Made by a program: the position numbers and the translations under genes. Below the pieces are notes generated by a model. It was not told where the DNA came from. It saw only the letters and a list, made by a program, of their open reading frames with translations, and did no database searches. DNA of 8,219 nt from assembly GCA_017861495.1 (NCBI GenBank), contig JAGFXW010000099.1:1-8219 (forward strand), written 5' to 3'. This DNA is from Bacillota bacterium. GTDB taxonomy: Bacteria > Bacillota_C > Negativicutes > CTSoil-072. Positions 1 through 6,781 of this stretch are shown piece by piece (the stretch's first letter is position 1; every line of letters begins with the position of its first letter).

Positions 1-1
1 A

Positions 2-1225
2 GAAGGCGTGAAGATTGCCCAATTGGTAGAAGATAAAGTAGATTTGCTGCACATCTCGGCAGGAACGTACCAAAGAGGATTTAGCGTAACACACCCCTCT
101 ATGTTTGTCCCTCATGGCTGCAATGTCTATCTTGCGGCAGAGATTAAGAAACATGTAAGTGTGCCGGTGGCAACGATCGGCGGGTTGAATGATCCGGCGA
201 TGATGGAAGAAATTATTGCCAGCGGGAAAGCGGATGTTGTGGAAATGGCCCGGGCCTTGCTGGCGGATCACGAACTTCCCCGCAAAGTGATGGGCAACCG
301 GGAGGAAGAAATCGTAAAATGCCTGCGCTGCTTTACTTGCATGGCCGAGCGGGCGGTTACCTCCACCCGGCGCTGCACGGTAAACCCGTTAATCGGCCGG
401 GAATTGGACGGAATAGAAGTGATCCCTGCTGCGCAATCCCGTAAGGTATTGGTGGCCGGCGGCGGACCGGGCGGGCTGGAAGCGGCCATTACGGCGGCGA
501 AACGCGGGCACAAGGTCATTCTGTGCGAGAAGTCGGATCAGCTAGGCGGTATTTTGAAGGGAGAGCAGGCTATTCCCTTCAAATACGAAATGTATGAACT
601 CGGCGTCACTTTAGAGAAACTGGCAAGAGATGCCGGTGTTGAGATCCGTTTAAATACAGCGGTGACCAAAGAGTATGCGGAAACAGAAAACGTGGATGCT
701 CTGATCATTGCCGTCGGTTCGGAGCCGATTGTTCCGCCGATCCCAGGGTTAAAAGGCGATAACGTAGTGGTTGTAAATAATTACTATCTGGAGAAGGATA
801 AAGTCAAAGGACAAGTGGTTGTTTTGGGCGGCGGATTGGCAGGCTGTGAAGCCGCAATTCATCTGGCACAGGAAGGCAAGACCGTACACCTGGTAGAAAT
901 GCGGACGGAACTGGCGCCGGACGCCAATATCCGGCACCGGCCGATTCTGCTGAATGAAATTGCGAAAAGCAACATTCAAGTTCATACCGGTTACAAAGGG
1001 TTACGAGTGACGGAAGAAGGCGTAGTCTGTGCGGATGAAAGCGGTGCGGAGCATTTGGTACCAGGCGCAACCGTTATTTGCGCGCTGGGGCAGCGGGCGA
1101 GACGCAACGTGGTGGAAGAATTACTGGACTGCGCCCCGTATGTGGCACAGATTGGCGATTGTGTCTGCGCGTCTACGATTACGACTGCCGTGTACCAAGG
1201 CTACCATGCGGCACTGGATATTTAA
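2..1225 (+). CDS. OYE-family FMN/4Fe-4S/FAD oxidoreductase (enoate reductase / 2,4-dienoyl-CoA reductase-like), 5' partial
   Basis: The reading frame is open from the left edge, so the N-terminus lies outside the window; 407 residues remain of a protein that is usually about 640-670. Visible parts in order are the end of the FMN-binding TIM barrel (residues about 1-95, with VATIGGL and an EMARALLAD segment), a cysteine cluster C107-x2-C110-x2-C113-x11-C125 expected to hold a 4Fe-4S centre, an FAD Rossmann motif GGGPGG at 153-158, a second dinucleotide-binding motif GGGLAG at 276-281, and the FAD-closing IGD motif around D386. This order is diagnostic for the family, in which NAD(P)H electrons pass through FAD and the iron-sulfur centre to FMN and reduce an activated C=C bond. 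The substrate cannot be read from this part, because the catalytic barrel residues are mostly missing. Relatives include clostridial 2-enoate reductases, BaiCD/BaiH and FadH. The CxxCxxC spacing is one residue shorter than the CxxCxxxC I recall for E. coli FadH. Family assignment is secure; the specific reaction is not. Confidence 0.93.
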   Translation, partial: EGVKIAQLVEDKVDLLHISAGTYQRGFSVTHPSMFVPHGCNVYLAAEIKKHVSVPVATIGGLNDPAMMEEIIASGKADVVEMARALLADHELPRKVMGNREEEIVKCLRCFTCMAERAVTSTRRCTVNPLIGRELDGIEVIPAAQSRKVLVAGGGPGGLEAAITAAKRGHKVILCEKSDQLGGILKGEQAIPFKYEMYELGVTLEKLARDAGVEIRLNTAVTKEYAETENVDALIIAVGSEPIVPPIPGLKGDNVVVVNNYYLEKDKVKGQVVVLGGGLAGCEAAIHLAQEGKTVHLVEMRTELAPDANIRHRPILLNEIAKSNIQVHTGYKGLRVTEEGVVCADESGAEHLVPGATVICALGQRARRNVVEELLDCAPYVAQIGDCVCASTITTAVYQGYHAALDI

Positions 1226-1386
1226 GTCGTACTAGTATTTGAATTTGTACTGTGATAAGATGAGTCGTCAGGTAATGCTTTATTCGCCTGCCGGCTTGTC
1301 TTTCTTAAGTGGATCAAGTTGGCAATGGCAGTAATTGGTTAATTGTTTTCCCGAAAATAAAACTGACAGTAGATGAAGGTAGTTGA

Positions 1387-1392
1387 AGGTGG
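1387..1392 (+). promoter_or_regulatory. Ribosome binding site of the MBL-fold gene
   Basis: AGGTGG lies five bases before ATG 1398. This favours that ATG over the upstream in-frame TTG at 1383, which would place the Shine-Dalgarno sequence inside the coding region. The same AGGTGG recurs before the nhaC-type gene. Confidence 0.65.
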
Positions 1393-1397
1393 TAGTC

Positions 1398-2279
1398 ATG
1401 GATAAGATTATTGATGTGACCGGTGGACAGGGTGGCAACGCATTTTTGCTGGTAGGAGAAGAAAAAACAGCGTTAATCGATTGCGGCATGGCATATTGTG
1501 CCGACAAGCTTATCAGCAATGTCAAACAAAGATTGAAGAATAAGACGCTGGATTATATTCTGCTCAGCCATTCACATTATGACCATATTGGCGCGATTCC
1601 CTATTTAAAAAAGGAGTGGCCGAACAGCAAGGTGCTGGGTGCCGAGCATGCGAAACGAGTTTTAAATAAGCCCAGTGCTTTAAAGACAATTCGACAGCTT
1701 AGCATACAAGCGGCGAAAGTATATCAGGCAGGGGAACTGGAAGAATACGAGGACAGCCTACTGAAGGTAGATGTTGTTATTTGTAACGGATCAATGCTTG
1801 ATCTGGGCGGACTACAGATCAAGGTAATCGAAACACAAGGCCATACCCAATGTTCTTTGTCGTTCTTAGTGGACAAGACTATCTTATTCACCAGTGAATC
1901 GAGCGGTTGCATGAGTAAATCCGGGAAAATTCAACCCGCGTTTATAACTAGCGTGTCACAAGCGATCGCTTCGATCCGGTTATGCCAGAAAATCAATCCT
2001 CGTTTCATTGTTTCGCCGCACTTTGGCTTAGTAAGTCCTAAGAAGACGCCTGGTTATTGGGAACAGAGTATTTTGGCCGTACAGGAAAGCAAACAAATTA
2101 TTCTTGATTTAGCGGAACAGGGCTATGATGAAGAACAGATTTTAATGAAATACGAAAAAATATTTCGGGACGATCACAATAAATCGGAACAACCAATTTC
2201 CGCCTTTCGGATCAATACCAAGAATATGATTAAAACGGTATTGCGGGAAAAGGATTATTTTTTAGCTATTGCAAACTGA
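1398..2279 (+). CDS. MBL-fold metallo-hydrolase
   Basis: A 293-residue protein of the metallo-beta-lactamase superfamily, probably cytoplasmic because no signal peptide is visible. The metal-binding signature H58-S-H60-Y-D62-H63 follows a typical strand ending in SHSH. D28 lies in the LIDCG strand, H149 in GHT, and H208 in the SPHFG segment; together these supply the usual dinuclear metal ligands. The residue that normally bridges the two metals, Asp in a GD motif after the GHT strand, appears here as Glu (E167 in LFTSESSG). This could tune or weaken the second metal site. The roughly 80-residue C-terminal extension after H208 is mainly helical-looking and may be a substrate-recognition cap. 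Members of this superfamily hydrolyse thioesters, lactones, phosphodiesters and other substrates; nothing here fixes which. The 172-base spacer upstream has no convincing promoter or terminator, so co-transcription with the flavoprotein gene is possible but unproven. A strong terminator follows at 2304. Confidence 0.9.
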   Translation: MDKIIDVTGGQGGNAFLLVGEEKTALIDCGMAYCADKLISNVKQRLKNKTLDYILLSHSHYDHIGAIPYLKKEWPNSKVLGAEHAKRVLNKPSALKTIRQLSIQAAKVYQAGELEEYEDSLLKVDVVICNGSMLDLGGLQIKVIETQGHTQCSLSFLVDKTILFTSESSGCMSKSGKIQPAFITSVSQAIASIRLCQKINPRFIVSPHFGLVSPKKTPGYWEQSILAVQESKQIILDLAEQGYDEEQILMKYEKIFRDDHNKSEQPISAFRINTKNMIKTVLREKDYFLAIAN

Positions 2280-2303
2280 TGAAACGATTCCTGTAAAATA
2301 CGG

Positions 2304-2325
2304 CCCGGCGTAAGCCGGGTTTTTT
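2304..2325 (+). terminator. Intrinsic terminator of the MBL-fold gene
   Basis: CCCGGC (2304-2309) and GCCGGG (2314-2319) form a perfect six-pair GC stem around a GTAA loop, followed by six T. It starts 24 bases after the stop codon. The sequence recurs almost exactly 206 bases downstream at 2510-2529. Confidence 0.93.
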
Positions 2326-2359
2326 AGTACACCAGAAAGTATACCATTTTCCTCTACGC

Positions 2360-2502
2360 ACAGACTGTAAGATCCTTTATGAAGGGATCAAGAGTCTGTA
2401 ACTTGAAATAAGTGTGACTATACTTCAGATGGCGGTATCCATCTGAAGCAAGTCTTCTATATCTAGTGTGCATAAGTACAACCAGCGGCTTCCACCGTCG
2501 CT
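2360..2502 (+). other. Structured non-coding region, candidate small RNA or attenuated leader
   Basis: No convincing ORF lies here, but the + strand holds a chain of hairpins. Hairpin A has a seven-pair outer stem (2360-2366 with 2393-2399) and an inner stem GATCC/GGATC (2371-2375 with 2385-2389). Hairpin B is a perfect ten-pair stem, CTTCAGATGG with CCATCTGAAG (2423-2432 with 2439-2448), and ACTTG 2401-2405 can pair with CAAGT 2449-2453 around it. Hairpin C pairs 2484-2489 with 2497-2502. The intrinsic terminator at 2510-2529 follows within eight bases. Hairpins running straight into a terminator look like a discrete small RNA or the leader of a regulated transcript. I could not match it to the lysine, SAM, TPP, purine, fluoride, glycine, cobalamin, T-box or c-di-GMP consensus sequences. 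No good promoter is visible just upstream; a weak one (TTGCAA, 19 bases, TAAAAT at 2269-2299) would start inside the first terminator. Function is unknown. Confidence 0.4.
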
Positions 2503-2509
2503 ATGAAAG

Positions 2510-2529
2510 CTCGGCGTAAGCCGGGTTTT
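2510..2529 (+). terminator. Second intrinsic terminator, near-copy of the one at 2304
   Basis: CTCGGC (2510-2515) pairs with GCCGGG (2520-2525) around a GTAA loop, with one T-G wobble, followed by TTTT and then C. Positions 2512-2529 are identical to 2306-2323 over 18 bases. It ends the structured region and lies before the promoter of the transporter gene. Its shorter T run suggests weaker or regulated termination. Confidence 0.75.
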
Positions 2530-2542
2530 CTAATATTGACAC

Positions 2543-2571
2543 TTTGCACAAATACGATCTCCCAGTATAAT
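2543..2571 (+). promoter_or_regulatory. Sigma-A-like promoter of the NhaC-family gene
   Basis: TTTGCA (2543-2548) and a perfect TATAAT (2566-2571) are 17 bases apart. A closer match to the -35 consensus, TTGACA at 2536-2541, is 24 bases from the -10 and so badly placed. Transcription would begin near 2578, leaving about a 50-base leader before TTG 2629. Confidence 0.6.
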
Positions 2572-2618
2572 AACTGTATTGGCATGTATCCATTGCCGCT
2601 ATTTATTCTGAACGAAAC

Positions 2619-2624
2619 AGGTGG
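2619..2624 (+). promoter_or_regulatory. Ribosome binding site that decides the NhaC-type start
   Basis: AGGTGG lies four bases before TTG 2629 and is the same hexamer used before the MBL-fold gene. The alternative starts, ATG 2503 and ATG 2584, have no Shine-Dalgarno-like sequence in front of them. Confidence 0.6.
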
Positions 2625-2628
2625 TCTT

Positions 2629-3957
2629 TTGTCCATATTGCTGGTGTTTATCCTTTTTTTTGTCTCGCTGTTGGTTAGTATTTATACGAAAGTGTCGCTC
2701 TTGTATCCACTAATTTTAGGCCTCGTTTGTTTTACCCTGCTTTCTCTCAGCCGCGGTTACCGGTTCGCAGACGTAGTCCGAATGATGGCTGCCGGGTCAA
2801 AAAAATCCCTTATTGTGATTAAAATTTTTGTTTTGATCGGTATGATTACCGCTGTTTGGCGAGCTTGCGGTACGGTTTCTTTCATTGTATACTATGGGAT
2901 CGCTTTTATGGATCCCCACTATTTCCTTTTATACGCGTTCGTACTTTCTTCCATTGTATCCTTTTTGCTTGGGACTTCGTTTGGGACGGTAGGAACAGTC
3001 GGCGTCGTGCTGGGAGTGTTGGCGCAAAGCGGCGGCGTTGATATTAACATTGCCGCAGGGGCAATTATTGCCGGTGCCTACTTTGGCGACCGATGTTCGC
3101 CAATGTCATCCAGCGCGAACCTGGTAGCAGCCTTGACCGAAACCAAGCTGTACATCAATATAAAAAACATGATGACTACGTCAATCATGCCGTTTTTTCT
3201 TTCCATCATCGGGTATATTCTCTTATCCCGGTATTATCCGCTCAGTTTTCCTGATACGGCAATTTCGCAAGAAATCGCGCAGGCTTTCGATTTGCATAGC
3301 ATTGTGTTGTTGCCGGCGCTGATCATTCTGTTGGCCGCAGCCTTTAAAGTGGATGTTAAAATATCTATGGGTGTCAGCATCCTTTGCGGTATTGCCATCA
3401 GCCTATTCATCCAGCAGCAAACTTTGTGGCAAATGCTGCACTATATTCTTACCGGTTACACAACGGATAAAACAGGTTATTTCTCCACCATTATCCAAGG
3501 CGGCGGACTTTCTTCCATGCTGAATGCGGCTCTGATTGTTTTGTTGTCTTCCGCCTATTCAGGTATTTTTGCCGGCACAAACCTACTTGACAAAATTGAG
3601 CAATCGATTGATAAATTAAGTAATCTCGCAGGGACATATGTTTCAGTTCTTTTTACCAGTATTGTTACGGCTGCTTTTAGCTGCAACCAAACGTTGGCGG
3701 TTATGTTAAGCCATCAGTTTTCAACGAGCATTTATGAGAAACGAAAACTCAGCAACTATCAACTTGCGCTTGATTTAGAAAATACCGTGATAGTAATATC
3801 GGCTCTGATTCCTTGGAATATTGCCGGCGCTGTCCCGGCCGCTACATTGTCGGCTAATGAAAGCTTTATCCCGTATGCACTGTACTTATATCTTGTTCCA
3901 TTGACGAGCCTTTTTTTACGAACCGTGAAAAAAGGCAGCAGGCAGCCGGCTCTTTAG
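2629..3957 (+). CDS. nhaC: NhaC-family Na+/H+ antiporter
   Basis: A very hydrophobic integral membrane protein, 442 residues from TTG 2629, with about ten or more membrane segments. Two conserved stretches identify the Na+/H+ antiporter NhaC family: LGTSFGTVGTVGV around residues 114-126, and AGAYFGDRCSPMSSSANL with GDRCSP at 153-158, the presumed ion-binding region. A second half with SSAYSGIF and SCNQTLAVML is also typical. Members exchange cytoplasmic Na+ for protons, or couple Na+ to organic solutes (malate/lactate in MleN, amino acids in others), so the substrate is not certain. The frame stays open to ATG 2503, but the codons before 2629 cross a terminator and a promoter, give a charged stretch unlike the family, and lack a ribosome binding site. 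The TTG start has one and begins directly with the first membrane helix. The gene stands alone, with no neighbour pointing to a substrate. The last codons contain a GCCTTTTTT/AAAAAAGGC inverted repeat (3908-3936). Confidence 0.9.
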   Translation: MSILLVFILFFVSLLVSIYTKVSLLYPLILGLVCFTLLSLSRGYRFADVVRMMAAGSKKSLIVIKIFVLIGMITAVWRACGTVSFIVYYGIAFMDPHYFLLYAFVLSSIVSFLLGTSFGTVGTVGVVLGVLAQSGGVDINIAAGAIIAGAYFGDRCSPMSSSANLVAALTETKLYINIKNMMTTSIMPFFLSIIGYILLSRYYPLSFPDTAISQEIAQAFDLHSIVLLPALIILLAAAFKVDVKISMGVSILCGIAISLFIQQQTLWQMLHYILTGYTTDKTGYFSTIIQGGGLSSMLNAALIVLLSSAYSGIFAGTNLLDKIEQSIDKLSNLAGTYVSVLFTSIVTAAFSCNQTLAVMLSHQFSTSIYEKRKLSNYQLALDLENTVIVISALIPWNIAGAVPAATLSANESFIPYALYLYLVPLTSLFLRTVKKGSRQPAL

Positions 3958-3972
3958 TGTTTTACAGGGAGC

Positions 3973-4001
3973 TTGAGGCGGGCAAATTGGATGAATATAA
4001 T
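3973..4001 (+). promoter_or_regulatory. Sigma-A-like promoter of hrpB
   Basis: TTGAGG (3973-3978) and a perfect TATAAT (3996-4001) are exactly 17 bases apart, just after the transporter stop codon. Predicted transcription start is near 4008, giving a short leader of about 38 bases. No clear terminator separates the transporter gene from this promoter. Confidence 0.65.
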
Positions 4002-4045
4002 GAAGTTTGAGAATTTGGTAATGATTTGAGGTTGATTGTATCCGC

Positions 4046-6550
4046 ATGGTGGAGTTACCGATTGAGGCGGTTTTGCCGGAATTAAAAGAGAAGATCGCGG
4101 CCAACTCTAATGTTGTCCTGATCGCCGAGCCCGGGGCGGGGAAAACCACTCGCGTTCCTTTGGCGCTGCTGGAAGAGGCCTGGCTTGCCGGGCGTAAAAT
4201 CGTTATGCTGGAACCGCGGCGTTTGGCGGCCCGTACCGTATCCAGATATATGGCGGCAATTTTAAAGGAACGAGTAGGCGAGACTGTTGGTTACAGGGTA
4301 CACCGCGATACCTGTGTAACTTCGGATACCCGCATAGAAGTGGTAACGGAAGGGATTTTGACCCGCATGCTGCAAACCGATCCGGCGCTGGAAAATGTGG
4401 GATTAATTATTTTTGACGAATTTCACGAACGAAGTTTGCATGCTGACTTGGGTTTGGCGCTTGCATTGGAGTGCCAGGCCGTGTTGCGCGAAGATTTGAA
4501 GATCCTGGTTATGTCGGCTACACTGGAAACGGAGCGCATTGCGTCGCTGTTGGGCAATGCTCCGGTTATCCGCAGCGAAGGAAAAGCTTTTCCGGTCGAT
4601 ACGCAGTATTTGCCGCGGCCGGCAGGGGAAAGGCTGGAAACCGTCGTTGCGGCTGCAGTGCAGGAAGTTTTACAACAGACAGAAGGAGATATCCTCGTAT
4701 TCTTGCCGGGGGCCGGCGAAATAAAACGAGTAGAGCGGCAGCTTGGCGGGCGGATTGTTGATGATAGTGCCGACATTCGGTCTTTGTACGGCGACCTTTC
4801 TCCGGAGCAACAGGATGCGGCGCTTGTACCGGCCAAGGCCGGGCGTAGAAAAGTCGTTTTGGCAACCTCCATTGCCGAAACCAGTCTGACGGTGGAAGGG
4901 ATACGGACGGTGATTGACTGCGGGCTGATGCGTGTGCCGCGCTTTTCACCGCGTACGGGCATGTCGAGGTTAGAAACGGTCATGGTATCCCGCCATTCGG
5001 CAGACCAGCGCCGTGGCAGGGCTGGACGTCTTGGTCCCGGTTGCTGCCGCCGCCTGTGGACCAGTTCGGAAGATGCCGGCTTAACCAATGGAAATACACC
5101 GGAAATTTTGGCTGCTGATTTGACATCGCTTTGTTTGGAATTGGCGGCTTGGGGGGTGACGGATCCACAGGAACTCGCATGGCTCGACAGTCCGCCGCAA
5201 GCCGCCTACAGCCAAGCTGTAGAATTGCTTCAGCAACTAGGGGCGCTGGACAGCGACGGGAAAATAACGGCGCATGGCCGGCGGATGAACCAGACAGGGC
5301 TGCATCCCCGCCTGGCCCATATGGTACTGGCTGCGGTTGCCATGGGAATGGGACCGGAGGCTGGCTGCCTGGCTGTATTGCTCAGCGAACGGGACATGCT
5401 GCGCGGTGCGGACGGAGCGGAGGATGTCGATTTACGTCTGCGTATGGAAGTTGTTTCTGGATTGTACTCAACGCAACAAAGCGGATTCGGGTATGCTGGT
5501 GACCGCAAACGGCTAAACCGGTTAAAACAAGAAATTGAGTATTGGCTGACAAAAATCTCTGTTCCTATGCCTACGGATTTTGACAGCAGCCGGTGCGGAA
5601 TTATCCTGGCGTTGGCTTATCCTGACCGGATTGCGCAAAACAAAGGGAATGGGCGTTTTTTGCTTCGCAATGGCCGGCGGTCCAAGATGAAAGAACAGCA
5701 ACTGTTGGCTCTGGAACCTTTTATTGTGGCCGCCGATTTAGCCGATACCGGGGCTGACAGCCGAATTTTTTTGGCTGCGCCGGTGCAAGAACAAGAATTG
5801 CGTCAATATATGGCCGAGCAAATCGAGGATGCGCAAGTGATCCGTTGGGATGAACAGTCGAAAGCCGTTCGGGCGATAAAATGCCAACGGCTGGGGGCGC
5901 TTCTGTTGAAAGAAGAGGCTGTCAGGCCGGAAGATCCGGAACGGGTTTTGGCTGCGTTGTTGCAAGGGATTCGTCTGGAGGGTCTGGAGATTTTACCATG
6001 GACGCAAAGCAACCGCCAATTGCGTGCGCGGTTGCAGTTTCTCCGTCGTATCGATGCATCCTGGCCGGACGTAGCGGAAGAATATTTGCTGCGCACGTTG
6101 GAAAGCTGGCTGGCCCCGTATTTGTATGGCATTACGACCGTGCAACAACTGCAGCGGCTTCGACTCAACGAAATTCTTGAGTCCATGCTGACCTGGGAAC
6201 AACGGCAAAGCCTGAACGAGTGGGCGCCAACCCATTGGAAAGTTCCCAGCGGGCGGAGTATCGCCATCGACTATACTGAGCCCGCCACGCCGGTACTGGC
6301 GGTCAAACTGCAAGAGTTGTTTGGGGCCGACGTATCGCCGGTTATTGGCGGCGGCAGAGTTCCGTTGACGATCCATTTATTGTCGCCTGCCGGCCGTCCG
6401 GTGCAGGTAACCAGCGATTTGGCCAGCTTTTGGGCCAATGGCTATTTTGCCGTGAAAAAGGAGTTGAAAGGGCGATATCCCAAACATTACTGGCCTGATG
6501 ACCCGTTTTCGGCGGTTCCGACCAGCCGGATACGGCCCCGCGAAGATTGA
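4046..6550 (+). CDS. hrpB: ATP-dependent helicase HrpB
   Basis: An 834-residue DEAH-type superfamily 2 helicase, close to the usual length of about 800-840 for HrpB. In order: Walker A GAGKTT at 30-35, motif Ia EPRRLAAR, motif II DEFH at 124-127 (the HrpB form of the DEAH box), motif III SAT at 157-159, the C-terminal helicase lobe with TSIAETSLT and motif VI QRRGRAGR at 321-328, then an HA2-like helical region around 350-450. The last 150 or so residues are the HrpB-specific C-terminal domain, recognised by GGGRVPLTIHLLSPAGRPVQ, FWANGYF and GRYPKHYWPDDP. All catalytic motifs are intact. HrpB is thought to act on RNA or ribonucleoprotein, but its substrate is poorly defined in most bacteria. 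ATG 4046 is the only reasonable start: an in-frame stop lies at 4022 with no start codon between. The possible ribosome binding site GAGGT (4028-4032) is 13 bases away, longer than usual. The gene has its own promoter and is visibly richer in G and C than the genes before it. Confidence 0.96.
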   Translation: MVELPIEAVLPELKEKIAANSNVVLIAEPGAGKTTRVPLALLEEAWLAGRKIVMLEPRRLAARTVSRYMAAILKERVGETVGYRVHRDTCVTSDTRIEVVTEGILTRMLQTDPALENVGLIIFDEFHERSLHADLGLALALECQAVLREDLKILVMSATLETERIASLLGNAPVIRSEGKAFPVDTQYLPRPAGERLETVVAAAVQEVLQQTEGDILVFLPGAGEIKRVERQLGGRIVDDSADIRSLYGDLSPEQQDAALVPAKAGRRKVVLATSIAETSLTVEGIRTVIDCGLMRVPRFSPRTGMSRLETVMVSRHSADQRRGRAGRLGPGCCRRLWTSSEDAGLTNGNTPEILAADLTSLCLELAAWGVTDPQELAWLDSPPQAAYSQAVELLQQLGALDSDGKITAHGRRMNQTGLHPRLAHMVLAAVAMGMGPEAGCLAVLLSERDMLRGADGAEDVDLRLRMEVVSGLYSTQQSGFGYAGDRKRLNRLKQEIEYWLTKISVPMPTDFDSSRCGIILALAYPDRIAQNKGNGRFLLRNGRRSKMKEQQLLALEPFIVAADLADTGADSRIFLAAPVQEQELRQYMAEQIEDAQVIRWDEQSKAVRAIKCQRLGALLLKEEAVRPEDPERVLAALLQGIRLEGLEILPWTQSNRQLRARLQFLRRIDASWPDVAEEYLLRTLESWLAPYLYGITTVQQLQRLRLNEILESMLTWEQRQSLNEWAPTHWKVPSGRSIAIDYTEPATPVLAVKLQELFGADVSPVIGGGRVPLTIHLLSPAGRPVQVTSDLASFWANGYFAVKKELKGRYPKHYWPDDPFSAVPTSRIRPRED

Positions 6551-6553
6551 TAT

Positions 6554-6620
6554 GCAGGCGCGCAGCGTAAGTTAAATATTTAACTAAACGAAAACGCCTT
6601 GCTATTCTTGCAATTTTTTT
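6554..6620 (+). terminator. Possible terminator region after hrpB
   Basis: The region holds a perfect 14-base palindrome GTTAAATATTTAAC (6571-6584). It is enclosed by an imperfect stem, GCAGGCG (6554-6560) with CGCCTTGC (6595-6602), which has one bulged base. TTGC (6599-6602) can instead pair with GCAA (6610-6613) directly before seven T (6614-6620). The stem next to the T run is short, so termination may be weak. Confidence 0.4.
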
Positions 6621-6645
6621 GTAACATATTAACCGATCATATAAT
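6619..6645 (+). promoter_or_regulatory. Probable promoter of the riboswitch-chemoreceptor transcript
   Basis: A perfect TATAAT lies at 6640-6645, placing a start near 6652, right at the edge of the aptamer. The -35 is poor: TTGTAA (6619-6624) is only 15 bases away, and TTTTGT would be at 17. Placement just upstream of the aptamer is the main support. Confidence 0.5.
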
Positions 6646-6655
6646 TTATATATAT

Positions 6656-6735
6656 AGGCAAACTTGCCGAAAGGCAAGGACGCAAAGCCATGGGTCTACA
6701 GACAAGGGATGGTCTATGATTGCCAGGTTGCTGAG
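6656..6735 (+). ncRNA. Cyclic-di-GMP-I (GEMM) riboswitch aptamer
   Basis: The aptamer shows the conserved order of the GEMM class. GGCAAAC (6657-6663) comes first, then a hairpin CTTGCC-GAAA-GGCAAG whose GAAA tetraloop normally docks in a receptor. The hallmark GGACGCAAAGCCA follows at about 6678-6690, then a second arm closed in part by AGAC/GTCT (about 6700-6715), and the 3' consensus GCCAGGTTGC at 6722-6731. The two guanines before CAAAC fit a c-di-GMP binder rather than the 3',3'-cGAMP variant of the class, though I am not certain of the exact position to compare. The outer P1 helix is unusually weak: upstream DNA is only A and T, and the visible closing pairs are GGCA with TGCT (6729-6732). 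It sits just before an intrinsic terminator and a chemoreceptor gene, a typical target of this class. Whether ligand turns expression on or off cannot be decided by eye. Confidence 0.92.
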
Positions 6736-6738
6736 TGG

Positions 6739-6772
6739 CGGCACCGGTCTGATATAGGCTGGTGCTGTTTTT
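6739..6772 (+). terminator. Expression-platform terminator of the c-di-GMP riboswitch
   Basis: An eleven-pair stem with three G-U wobbles joins 6739-6749 (CGGCACCGGTC) to 6757-6767 (GGCTGGTGCTG) around a seven-base loop, followed by five T. It starts a few bases after the aptamer's 3' consensus and lies about 100 bases before the chemoreceptor start. This is the layout expected for ligand-controlled transcription attenuation. Confidence 0.85.
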
Positions 6773-6781
6773 AATTGTTCA

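Noticed and set aside
1226..1397. Promoter or terminator between the flavoprotein and MBL-fold genes
   Set aside because: Only weak matches were found (for example TTGGCA at 1319 with no proper -10), and no stable hairpin with a T run.
2341..2500. Lysine (L-box) or other known riboswitch controlling the NhaC-type gene
   Set aside because: None of the conserved core segments of the lysine or other common riboswitch classes are present on the + strand, and a promoter lies after the terminator.
2536..2571. Consensus TTGACA at 2536 as the -35 of the transporter promoter
   Set aside because: It is 24 bases from TATAAT, well beyond the normal 16-18. TTTGCA at 2543 has the right spacing.
3908..3936. 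GCCTTTTTT/AAAAAAGGC inverted repeat at the end of the transporter gene as a terminator
   Set aside because: The stem is nearly all A-T, lies inside coding sequence and is not followed by a T run.
4423..5088. 221-codon open frame on the minus strand inside hrpB
   Set aside because: It lies wholly within an intact helicase gene, is rich in Ser, Arg and Pro as expected for the complement of GC-rich coding DNA, and shows no family features.
6632..6639. ACCGATCA resembling a sigma-28 (flagellar) -10 element before the chemoreceptor transcript
   Set aside because: No TAAA-type -35 occurs at the required distance; the overlapping TATAAT is a better explanation.
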